DNA from: Luteibacter jiangsuensis
Lineage (GTDB): Bacteria; Pseudomonadota; Gammaproteobacteria; Xanthomonadales; Rhodanobacteraceae
Reading direction: 5' to 3'
Length of the DNA: 64,000 nucleotides
Assembly: GCF_030812295.1 (NCBI RefSeq)
Contig: NZ_JAUSSK010000002.1
Location: forward strand, 1-64,000
A program made the translations under genes and the position numbers. This document shows positions 1 to 7,261 of the stretch, piece by piece. The notes under the pieces were generated by a model. It searched no databases and was not told where the DNA came from. It saw nothing but the letters and a program-made list of their open reading frames with translations. The first letter of the stretch is position 1, and each line of letters opens with the position of its first letter.

Positions 1-1034
1 TACGTGATCAACGGATTGCCGTCCTCGTCCAGCGCCTGCCCGCCGATCGCCGTCGCGCCGTTGGCGGATGCCTGCGCACCCGAACCGTAGGCGGCACTGT
101 TCTGTCCCGATGCCACCGAGCCATAGCCGCTCGCCGTGGCGAACTGCTGCGTCGCCACCGCACCGGAACCGAACGCGCTCGCGCCCGTCGCGCCGGCATA
201 GGCACCCGAACCGGACGCCGTGGCGTAATCGCCCGTGGCCTGCGCGTCGTCGCTTCCGTCGCCGCTGCCGTTCGCCTTGAAGTAATGCGTGGCATCGCTG
301 ACATCGTCGGCAAGCTGGTTCACTTGCGTCGACACGCCATCGACGCGGGTGGACAGCGTGTCCACGCGAGCCGACACGCCGCCGACCGACGACGAGACCT
401 TGTCCAGTTGCCGCTTGTTGACCGCATCGGTCGCCTGCGTGCCGTCGGCGACATTCACCAGCTGACGTTCTTCATTGATCTTGCCGATCGACACCGAGTT
501 GGCGCGATCGGCGATCGATCCGTCACCGAGGGCGACGGAGTTCTTCGCCGTGGCGCGCGAATCCGTGCCGAATGCCGAACTGGCCGACCCGCTCGCATAG
601 GAGGACTCGCCGACCGCGACACTGTCCGTACCGACGGCGCGAGCGTTCTGGCCCAACGCCGTCGCATAGATGCCGGCGGACTGCGCGTTCTGTCCCAGTG
701 CGACGCTATAGGCGCCGCTGCTGTTCGCCGCCGTGCCGACCGCCGTGCTGTAGTCGCCCGCTGCCTTGCTGGAAGTGCCACAAGCGAACGCATCGTCGCC
801 CTTGGCGACCGGCGCCTTGCCCTGGATGCCGAACAGGTAGCCACCGCATACGTTGCCTGCGTGCGCCGGTGCGCTGCCCAGCGCCAGCATCGCGCCGGCA
901 GCCAGTGGAAGCGCGGCCAATGCGGCGCGCACGCGTCGTGACGCGCCGCCTTTGCCGCTGGCCCGAGCCAGCTCCGAAGCCACGACCAGTATCCCGAGCG
1001 TCTTGTTCCAGACCTTGCTGTAAATGGTGTTCAC
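1..1034 (-). CDS. Trimeric autotransporter adhesin (YadA-like, type Vc), N-terminal part only
   Basis: The gene runs off the left edge; 344 codons are visible. It starts with GTG at 1034, just after the ribosome site GGGAGGAAGG. The N-terminus (MNTIYSKVWN, then VVASELARASGK) is the extended signal-peptide region (ESPR) typical of large autotransporters, followed by a hydrophobic stretch ending APAHA near residue 60. Next come YadA head repeats of about 14 residues (YSVALGQNAQSAG, DSVAVGESSYASG), a neck-like RQLVNVADGTQATDAVN at about 190-205, a heptad-like stalk (VSARVDTLSTRVDG) and a second block of head repeats up to the edge. By family knowledge it is a homotrimeric surface adhesin whose C-terminal beta-barrel anchor lies outside the window. 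The ligand cannot be inferred. Confidence 0.9.
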   Translation of the reverse strand, partial: MNTIYSKVWNKTLGILVVASELARASGKGGASRRVRAALAALPLAAGAMLALGSAPAHAGNVCGGYLFGIQGKAPVAKGDDAFACGTSSKAAGDYSTAVGTAANSSGAYSVALGQNAQSAGIYATALGQNARAVGTDSVAVGESSYASGSASSAFGTDSRATAKNSVALGDGSIADRANSVSIGKINEERQLVNVADGTQATDAVNKRQLDKVSSSVGGVSARVDTLSTRVDGVSTQVNQLADDVSDATHYFKANGSGDGSDDAQATGDYATASGSGAYAGATGASAFGSGAVATQQFATASGYGSVASGQNSAAYGSGAQASANGATAIGGQALDEDGNPLIT

Positions 1035-1215
1035 GTCAGCCTTCCTCCCAGATGTCCGCATATGAGCGATCGATGCGCGGGCGCGCGGCGCGCGGCCCTC
1101 CGCCAGTCCGTCGCGACCGCGGCGGACGATGTATCCCTATGGCCGGCGCATGACGCCGGCCGCTCGAACGTGTTTGGTATGAGTCCCTCGCCCGCATGGC
1201 GGGCGCGTCACGGTC

Positions 1216-1239
1216 GAGGCCCCGGCGAACCGGGGCCTC
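1216..1239. terminator. Strong stem-loop in the intergenic region after the PA-domain protease gene
   Basis: GAGGCCCCGG and CCGGGGCCTC form a perfect 10-bp stem with a CGAA loop (GTTCG side on the minus strand), 15 bp beyond the protease stop codon. There is no T-run on the minus strand, so it is either a U-less terminator or an mRNA 3'-end stabiliser. Confidence 0.5.
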
Positions 1240-1253
1240 TTCCATGTCATGCG

Positions 1254-3233
1254 TCAGAGCGTGTACGCACCCAGGACGCTTACGCCCGAGTACGCCTTGA
1301 CTCCCTTCACGGTCAGCGTCCATGTTCCGGCCGCCGGCTTGCCTGCCGTGAACGGTTCGCTGTTGCCGGGGCGGTTCGGCTGGTCCTTCACCTTGCCGCT
1401 GGGGTCGGTCACCGAGATCGACACGTCGCCCGAGCCACCGAAGGTGCGCAGGGTCAGCGTCTTCGCGTTGGCCGGTACCGTCAGGAGATAGACGGTGCTC
1501 GCACCGGCCGCACCCTTCTGGTTGCCCAGTGCGGTGTTGTTGCTCAGCACGATGCCAGGAGGTGCGGGCGGCGGACCCCACGCGTCGTACTGCGACTGCG
1601 TTTCCGCGTCGGAGAGGCACGCGTTGAGGCTGGTGGCCTGGCCTGCCGTGATGAGGCCATCGGTGGCGAGTTGGCCGGCATAGGCATGCACGGCTGTGCG
1701 GTAGTCACCGACACTCGCGGCGGCACCGGCGAGGATCTGTGCATTGGCGATCACGTTGGCGCCGACGATCACGCCGCCCGGGACGAGGGTCGGGATGCCG
1801 GTATCGCAGGTGAGCAGCTTCTGCGACGTGCGGTTGAGGCCCCAGCCGATGTCCTGGAACAGCGCGGGCGTCAGGTCGACGTCGATCTGGCCGACGAGAT
1901 CCTGGCTGATCGCGTATTCCATGATCGCGTTCGGAGTCAGGCGCGTGTCGTAGTGCGAGAACGACGAGCCCTGGGCAAGCACGGTCGGCGCATACAGCTG
2001 GACGTTGCCCTGTGCGTCGGTACCGGCAAGGCCGGTGCCCGTTCCCACCGCGCCGGTCAGGCCGGTGAGGTTCGCCTTCAGCGTGTTGCCATCGACCTGG
2101 CTCACCGCGATCACCGGAATGTTCACCGGCGAAGCGGGTGTGCCTCCCGGCGTGATCGCCCCGGCCTGGTTGTTGGCGATGAGTACGGCGGACGCGCCGG
2201 CCGCCTGCGCGTTGAGCGTCTTCACGGTGAAGTCGCAGGTGCCGCGGTCGATCAACGCGATCTTGCCCGCGATCGCCGAGCCATTGGTGATCGCCGCGCA
2301 ACCGTCGGCGGGCGAGGCCTGGACCACGCTGCCGGTGAAGTTGGACGAGGTCGCCGTCGGGCCGAATGCGGCCTGCGAATAACCGTAGTCGCCCGCCGCC
2401 GCGGCCGGTGCCGTCACGCGGAAGACATTCGGCGTTCCGAGAGCCAGCGGTGCCTCCGCCTTCACGGTGGCGCCGGTGAACACGAGTTTGCCGTCGTCCA
2501 GCGCCGCCGTGACGCGCTGCGCGGGCGTGAGGTCGTACCACTTCTTCATCTGCGTGTCGTTGAAGACGAAGGTGGAATAGATGTCCGGACGCGCCACGCC
2601 GTCGTCGCCGACATACGGCGAACCGGTGGTCAGGCTGTTGAAGCCGGAGAAGCCCAGGCCATGCGCCATTTCGTGGAGCACGACGTTGAGGAAGTTGATC
2701 GAGCCCGCCGGCGTCTTGCCATCCAGGCCGAAGTACCAGCGTGAACCCTCGAGGCATCCAGGCGTGCCCAGCGCACCGTTGAACTGGCTCTGGATATCGG
2801 CTTCGCCCGGCACGCCGTCTTCGTGGGTCAGGGCATCGAACAGCGCCGAGTGGTACCAGGTATTGCGCACGGCGCCAGGCGGCAACGTGCTGGTGTCGTC
2901 GAAATAGAAGATGTACGTGGTGCCGGAGGAACCGAGCACGCCCGAGGTGGCATCGCACGACAGCGGCTCGAAGGTCGCGTTGTTCACGATCGTGACGTCG
3001 CTCTGCAACACGGCGCCCCAGATATCGGCGGCGAACTGGTAGACGTTCAGCGCCTGCTTGCCGACCGTGGTGCCGGGATTGCCGCCGACCGGTGCGGCTG
3101 GCGTCGGGTCGTCGAGACCCTGGCCGGTGCCGACGTCCTGGTTGACGATCTTGATCTCGGCGGCCTGGGTCCCGACCGTGGTGAACAGGCCGGCCGCGGC
3201 GAGCGCGGTGAAGAGGAGAGTGCGGCGGATCAT
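1254..3233 (-). CDS. Secreted PA-domain zinc metalloprotease with PPC domain
   Basis: 659 residues; the ATG at 3233 overlaps the upstream gene's stop as ATGA, which fixes the start. A signal peptide covers residues 1-24 (ending GTQAA). The zinc-metalloprotease motif HEMAHGLGF is at 187-195, with a possible Met-turn in NAIMEYAI further on. A protease-associated (PA) domain is inserted at about 260-390 (GKIALIDRGTCDFTVK, GASAVLIANN). The C-terminal 70 residues resemble a bacterial pre-peptidase C-terminal (PPC) domain (GSGDVSISVTDPSG, GTWTLTVKGVKAYSGV). By family it should be an exported endopeptidase in which the PA domain restricts substrate access and PPC is trimmed during secretion. Its substrate is unknown. 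It shares an operon with the small secreted protein upstream. Confidence 0.85.
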   Translation of the reverse strand: MIRRTLLFTALAAAGLFTTVGTQAAEIKIVNQDVGTGQGLDDPTPAAPVGGNPGTTVGKQALNVYQFAADIWGAVLQSDVTIVNNATFEPLSCDATSGVLGSSGTTYIFYFDDTSTLPPGAVRNTWYHSALFDALTHEDGVPGEADIQSQFNGALGTPGCLEGSRWYFGLDGKTPAGSINFLNVVLHEMAHGLGFSGFNSLTTGSPYVGDDGVARPDIYSTFVFNDTQMKKWYDLTPAQRVTAALDDGKLVFTGATVKAEAPLALGTPNVFRVTAPAAAAGDYGYSQAAFGPTATSSNFTGSVVQASPADGCAAITNGSAIAGKIALIDRGTCDFTVKTLNAQAAGASAVLIANNQAGAITPGGTPASPVNIPVIAVSQVDGNTLKANLTGLTGAVGTGTGLAGTDAQGNVQLYAPTVLAQGSSFSHYDTRLTPNAIMEYAISQDLVGQIDVDLTPALFQDIGWGLNRTSQKLLTCDTGIPTLVPGGVIVGANVIANAQILAGAAASVGDYRTAVHAYAGQLATDGLITAGQATSLNACLSDAETQSQYDAWGPPPAPPGIVLSNNTALGNQKGAAGASTVYLLTVPANAKTLTLRTFGGSGDVSISVTDPSGKVKDQPNRPGNSEPFTAGKPAAGTWTLTVKGVKAYSGVSVLGAYTL

Positions 3234-3673
3234 CGGGTCACCTCCGGCGCCTTCGGCGCGGCCTGCACGCCATGGTCGTCGTGGTGCACGCTGAGCGTTC
3301 CGTCGGGCGCGCGTTCGGCCACGACGCTGCTCATCAGTTCCTGTGGCACGCGCACGGCCTTGGCGCGGACGCCGTTGCCGAGGCTCACCGTGCGGAACGT
3401 GGATTTCGCATCGGCCGCCGTGCGCGGCTGCGCCGACAGCGAGGCAGCCCGGCTGGAACGGACCTGGAAGGCCTTCGAAAGAGCTGCGCGTTCGGCCGCC
3501 GTCGGTTCGCGGAGGCGGCCGGTCGAAGGATCGATGGCGACCTGGACGCCCTGGACCATGACGGTCCGCGGCTGGGTCGCGTGCGGCGTGTCGGCGGCAT
3601 GTGCCGCTCCCGCCACCGTGAAGATGCCCGTCAGCACGAGACCCAAGGCCTGTGCCAGTGATCGTGAAGTCAT
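3230..3673 (-). CDS. Small secreted protein with a DPxTGxLRxPTxxE motif
   Basis: 147 residues, preceded by GGGAGG 8 bases before the ATG. Residues 1-26 are a clean signal peptide ending AHA. The mature part carries IDPSTGRLREPTAAERAAL at about 47-65, which resembles the short conserved motif of post-PEP-CTERM-1-type proteins; that link is from memory and not verified. The rest is Ala-, Arg- and Val-rich and ends HHDDHGVQAAPKAPEVTR, with no cysteine and no membrane segment. The stop overlaps the metalloprotease ATG by 4 bp, so the two are translationally coupled. A chaperone, propeptide-like inhibitor or substrate of that protease is possible, but nothing in the sequence decides it. Confidence 0.75.
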   Translation of the reverse strand: MTSRSLAQALGLVLTGIFTVAGAAHAADTPHATQPRTVMVQGVQVAIDPSTGRLREPTAAERAALSKAFQVRSSRAASLSAQPRTAADAKSTFRTVSLGNGVRAKAVRVPQELMSSVVAERAPDGTLSVHHDDHGVQAAPKAPEVTR

Positions 3674-4228
3674 TACCCATACCTCCCTAGTGCGGCGCCG
3701 GGACCCCTCCCTGCACGCCCACCGGCGAAGACCCCCTCGCCGGCGTAAACACTCGAGGATTCGACGTTCCCCTCAACGCCAATCCCTGCCCGCCGGCGCG
3801 CAAGCGCCAGCGGTGACGATTCATGACGTGGTGGTGCCCCGGTGCATGGCATTGCCGCGGCGACATGGTGCGATCGAACGATTTACCATCTGCACTACCC
3901 CTTGCCCGTGGTACTGCTGGCGGACGGCCGATTGCCGGTCGTCTTCCCTTTTGATGTCCTGGCGGACGTCCCCTGCGAAAAGGTCGAATCGAGATCCTTC
4001 TTGCGCCCTCCTGCGCGTCGTCTTATTGACGGCGGTCGTTGGAACGTAGCAGCAGGAAAATGCGAACGTCAATCGTTTGACGCAAATTTCCGTGTCATCC
4101 ACACGCGCGTGCGGGAAACCCCGTGCAAACGATGATCAGACGCCTGGATAAGTTTTCAATTCATGGCCTTGCGCGACAATAACGTCTTGTTACATCTTTA
4201 AAACAACGAGCTCAAAGCGAAAAAAATC
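3674..4228. other. Divergent intergenic region without a convincing gene
   Basis: The half next to the secreted-protein gene contains a 7-bp perfect hairpin (CCGGCGA at 3722-3728, TCGCCGG at 3737-3743) that would lie in its 5' leader. The half next to tatD (about 4060-4228) is visibly more AT-rich than its surroundings, as expected for promoter DNA, but I cannot choose a clear -35/-10 pair. Short open frames on both strands here lack ribosome sites and family signatures and are not called. Confidence 0.6.
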
Positions 4229-5020
4229 ATGGACTTGATCGACATAGGCGCCAACCTTACCCACGATTCCTTTCGTCAAGATCTTGACGATGTGCTGGCC
4301 CGTGCGACCGCCCACGGCGTAGGGAAGATGATCGTCACCGGCGCTTCACGTGAGGGGAGCACGCATGCCCTCGACCTCGCCCGCACCTATCCCGGACGTC
4401 TCTACGCGACTGCCGGTGTGCATCCCCACCACGCGATCGACTACGACGAGGAAACCCATGAACTGCTGCGCCGGCTGGCGAAGGAGCCGGAAGTTCGTGC
4501 GGTCGGTGAAACCGGGCTGGACTACAACCGCAATTATTCGCCGAGGGACGTCCAGCGGGAGGTGTTCGAACGTCAACTGAAGATTGCCGTCGAGGTGGGG
4601 AAGCCCTTGTTCCTTCACCAACGCGACGCCCATCACGACTTCCTCGCCATCCTGAAGCGGTATCGTGATCGCGTCCCCGCGGCCGTGGTGCATTGCTTCA
4701 CCGATACCGGCGAAGCATTGCGCGACTATCTCGACCTGGACTGCCACATCGGTATCACCGGATGGATCTGCGATGAACGCCGGGGTGCGCACCTGCGCGA
4801 ACTGGTGAAGACGATTCCGGCGAACCGGCTGATGCTGGAAACCGATGCGCCCTACCTGCTCCCGCGCACGATCCGGCCGATGCCGAAGGACCGCCGCAAC
4901 GAACCGATGTACCTGGCGCACATCCGCGACGAGGTGGCGAGGGATCGCGGGGAGACGCGCGAGGCATTGGCCGAAGCAAGCGTGCGTACGACGGAGGCCT
5001 TCTTCCACCTCACCACCTGA
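4229..5020 (+). CDS. tatD: TatD-type metal-dependent 3'-5' DNase
   Basis: 263 residues, the normal TatD length. It begins DLIDIGANLTHDSF, the E. coli TatD-like start, rather than the HxH start of YcfH/YjjV relatives. Visible landmarks are TAGVHPHHA near 70, GETGLDYNRNYSP near 98 with the metal-ligand Glu, FLHQRDAH near 130, VVHCFTDTGEAL near 152 and LETDAPYLLPR near 205 with the metal-binding Asp. The C-terminal RRNEPMYLAHI also matches TatD. It is a cytoplasmic TIM-barrel nuclease linked to DNA repair and quality control. The ribosome site is weak (CAAAGCGAAAAAAATC before ATG). It is a single gene, convergent with the antiporter gene. Confidence 0.93.
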   Translation: MDLIDIGANLTHDSFRQDLDDVLARATAHGVGKMIVTGASREGSTHALDLARTYPGRLYATAGVHPHHAIDYDEETHELLRRLAKEPEVRAVGETGLDYNRNYSPRDVQREVFERQLKIAVEVGKPLFLHQRDAHHDFLAILKRYRDRVPAAVVHCFTDTGEALRDYLDLDCHIGITGWICDERRGAHLRELVKTIPANRLMLETDAPYLLPRTIRPMPKDRRNEPMYLAHIRDEVARDRGETREALAEASVRTTEAFFHLTT

Positions 5021-5074
5021 CCGCTCGCCCCCAGTGGCAGCCACCCCTCGGTAACCGACCTCGCCAGCGACCTG

Positions 5075-5105
5075 GTGGGAGCCGACCGAAAAGCGGGCTC
5101 CCCAC
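5075..5105. repeat. Degenerate REP palindrome between convergent genes
   Basis: GTGGGAGCCGACC then GGGCTCCCCAC forms an imperfect hairpin. It matches the head of the REP family seen at 14.0, 17.6, 21.5, 32.8 and 43.9 kb but has lost the inner GTCGGCGAT half. It lies between tatD and the antiporter gene. Confidence 0.6.
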
Positions 5106-5120
5106 AATACCCCTGGATCG

Positions 5121-6779
5121 TCAGCCCGAGTGCAACCCCGTCAACGCCGCCTCGGCAAGGTCCACCTCACGCAACAATGTTTGCAAGGTTTCGTCGTTGA
5201 TCTCGTGACTGCGGCGCAGGGCATACAGCTCGCGCCGCTCCGCACGTAGCGCGGCCAGCCTCATCACGCGTTCCGTGCCCGCCTCGGCCCGCGCCTTCTC
5301 CGGAACGTCGCCCTCGTCGCCAGCGGCCTCGAGCCGCTGTTGGTAATCCGCCATGACGCGCGCTGCAACGCGCGAGGCCAGGGCAACAGCGTTCTCGTCG
5401 CCACTGTCCTCCACGCGCTGCTGCTCACCCGAGATGCCGCGCAACGCCGCTTCCGCGGTCAGCGCCCGCGCCTTGCGCTCCTCACGCACACGCGGATCTT
5501 CGCCCGGAATCTTCAGTCCCTTCACGGACAGCGGCAACCCGATCGCACCGAACAGCAACGTGCAAAGGATGACGCCGGTGGCGAGGAGGACCATCAGGTC
5601 GCGCACGGGGAACGGCACGCTATCGCTTTTCATAAGCGGCAACGAAAGCACGCCGGCCATGGTGATGGCTCCACGCACACCCGCCAGTGCCGTGGTCCAG
5701 ACCAGTCGCGTACCCACCTTCGGACGCTTCTCGCCGCGATGCAGCGCACGCATCAGCATGAAGCGCAACGACACCCATACCCAGATGAAACGCAAGACGA
5801 CGAGCGCCAGGGTGATGGCGACCACGTACGCAGGCAGGTGCCACATCGGCCCACCACCCGCCTGGACCAGGTCGTTCTTCGCGCCGTCGACGATGCCCGG
5901 CAACTGCAGGCCGAGCAGGAGGAAGATCAGCCCGTTGAAGGTGAATTCCACCATCGACCACACCGCGCCGTTCTGCATGCGCGTCGCGACATAGCCGCCC
6001 TTGAGCACATCGGTGTAGTTCATGGTCATGCCCGCGGCGACGGCGGCGAGGATTCCCGACACGCCGAAATGTTCCGCGAGCAAATAGGCGGCAAAGGGAA
6101 GCAAGAGCAACAAGGCCACCTGGCTCGCCGGATCGACCTCGTCGCTCCACCGAACGAGGCGCCGGCGGAACATGCCGAACACATAGCCGACAAAGGCGCC
6201 GACGGCCACGCCACCCAAAGCCATCACGGCGAAGTCGCCTGCTGCCGTCGCGAGCGAGAACCGTCCCGTGAGTTCCGCCGCTATCGCGAATTGCAGCACC
6301 ACGAGGCCTGAAGCATCGTTGAGCAATGCTTCGCCGGAAAGGATGTGCATCAAGCGTGGCGGTATCGTCGATCCGCCGGTGATCGATGTCACCGCCACCG
6401 CATCCGTCGGTGACAAGACCGCCGCGAGGGCGAATGCCACCGCGAGCGGCACGGTGGGAATCATCCAGTGCACGAAATAGCCGATGCCCAGGATGGTGAA
6501 GAACACTAGTCCAATGGCGAGCGCGAGGATCGGCCCGCGCAACAGGAACAATTCGCGCTTAGGGATTCGCCAGCCATCGGCGAACAGCAACGGCGGGATG
6601 AAGAGCAGGAAGAACAGCTCGTGGTCGAATTCCACGTGCATGCCGAATGGCCTCGCCAGCAGGGCCCCCAGGGCGATCTGTAGCAATGGCAATGGCAACT
6701 TCACCGGCAGGATGCGGACCACCGCGCCCGAAAGGGCGACGACCAGGAGAAGCACGAGGATGGTGATGACGAGATCCAT
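5121..6779 (-). CDS. CPA1-family Na+/H+ antiporter
   Basis: 552 residues with about 12 hydrophobic membrane segments in the first 410, then a charged cytoplasmic tail. Family landmarks are PPLLFADGWR near 60, the ion-binding region LSPTDAVAV near 125 and SGEALLNDASGLV near 145, as in NhaP/YjcE-type exchangers. It should exchange cytoplasmic Na+ (or K+/Li+) for protons across the inner membrane for pH and salt homeostasis. The tail from about 430 is rich in Glu, Arg and Ala and probably alpha-helical (EERKARALTAEAALRGI), consistent with a regulatory domain. It starts at ATG 6779 and appears monocistronic. Ion selectivity cannot be read from the sequence. Confidence 0.9.
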   Translation of the reverse strand: MDLVITILVLLLVVALSGAVVRILPVKLPLPLLQIALGALLARPFGMHVEFDHELFFLLFIPPLLFADGWRIPKRELFLLRGPILALAIGLVFFTILGIGYFVHWMIPTVPLAVAFALAAVLSPTDAVAVTSITGGSTIPPRLMHILSGEALLNDASGLVVLQFAIAAELTGRFSLATAAGDFAVMALGGVAVGAFVGYVFGMFRRRLVRWSDEVDPASQVALLLLLPFAAYLLAEHFGVSGILAAVAAGMTMNYTDVLKGGYVATRMQNGAVWSMVEFTFNGLIFLLLGLQLPGIVDGAKNDLVQAGGGPMWHLPAYVVAITLALVVLRFIWVWVSLRFMLMRALHRGEKRPKVGTRLVWTTALAGVRGAITMAGVLSLPLMKSDSVPFPVRDLMVLLATGVILCTLLFGAIGLPLSVKGLKIPGEDPRVREERKARALTAEAALRGISGEQQRVEDSGDENAVALASRVAARVMADYQQRLEAAGDEGDVPEKARAEAGTERVMRLAALRAERRELYALRRSHEINDETLQTLLREVDLAEAALTGLHSG

Positions 6780-6850
6780 CGCGCGACGCTAGCCGGGGTG
6801 GGGCGGACAGGCAACCGATACCATGTCGAAAGCCTGCCGAAAGGGCGTGA

Positions 6851-6872
6851 AATTGCGAATGGATTCGCAATT
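6851..6872. promoter_or_regulatory. 22-bp near-perfect palindrome, candidate operator
   Basis: Arms AATTGCGAAT and ATTCGCAATT pair perfectly over 10 bp around a central GG. The inner part has the TGxxAAT..ATTxxCA layout of Fur-like boxes but with C where Fur sites usually have A, and with two central bases rather than one. It lies about 70 bp upstream of the antiporter start and about 390 bp upstream of the receptor start. The palindrome is seen directly; which protein binds it is not known. Confidence 0.5.
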
Positions 6873-7036
6873 ACCTGCTTAGGATTTATTCCTATTGTTG
6901 CCTTGTGTGACAGGGGTTTACGTTGATTTCACGCACCGCCTCCGAAGCGGTCGCGAGCGAGCGGTTCGATAGAGCCGACGCCACTTTTGCGCCATGGACG
7001 ACGTCCTTGTTTGCACGAGTTCCAGGGGAGATTGCG

Positions 7037-7099
7037 ATGCCTCATCCGTTCAGGACAGTACCCCCTTCAGGAGGTGGCGGACGCCTGCGTTCGCCATGA
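7037..7099 (+). CDS. Possible 20-residue leader peptide upstream of TonB receptor
   Basis: ATG at 7037 is preceded by AGGGGAG at optimal spacing and encodes MPHPFRTVPPSGGGGRLRSP before TGA. It lies 160 bp upstream of the receptor gene and is followed by small hairpins. The strong ribosome site is the only support; the sequence is proline- and glycine-rich, which could slow ribosomes. It may simply be chance. Confidence 0.25.
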   Translation: MPHPFRTVPPSGGGGRLRSP

Positions 7100-7261
7100 G
7101 GCCGCGCGACCGGCCGCCGCCCTAGCGAGCGGAAGGTCGTGCGGAACGCCATAACGAGGTAGCCGCCCCCGCCGATGTATCGGCGGAACGTTCGCGTGCC
7201 GCGCGGACACGGGACTGCCTTGGCCGTCATTTCGTCACGCGTTACTTCAGGAGGGTAGTTC

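Larger units (their letters stand above)
6780..7261. other. Divergent regulatory region between antiporter and first TonB receptor
   Basis: 482 bp. It holds a long palindrome close to the antiporter start, a possible 20-codon leader reading frame with a good ribosome site, a small perfect hairpin at 7169-7186 (CCGCCGAT/ATCGGCGG) and the receptor ribosome site AGGAGGG. No full-length gene is seen; the longer open frames are antisense shadows. Confidence 0.6.

Noticed and set aside
1062-2744. 560-codon plus-strand open frame
   Set aside because: It is antisense to the PA-domain protease and has Arg/Gly/Asp-biased, repeat-free composition with no family signature; high-GC DNA often gives such shadows.
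3821-4102. 93-codon minus-strand frame in the intergenic region
   Set aside because: No ribosome site and no conserved features; overlapping frames on the other strand are equally long.
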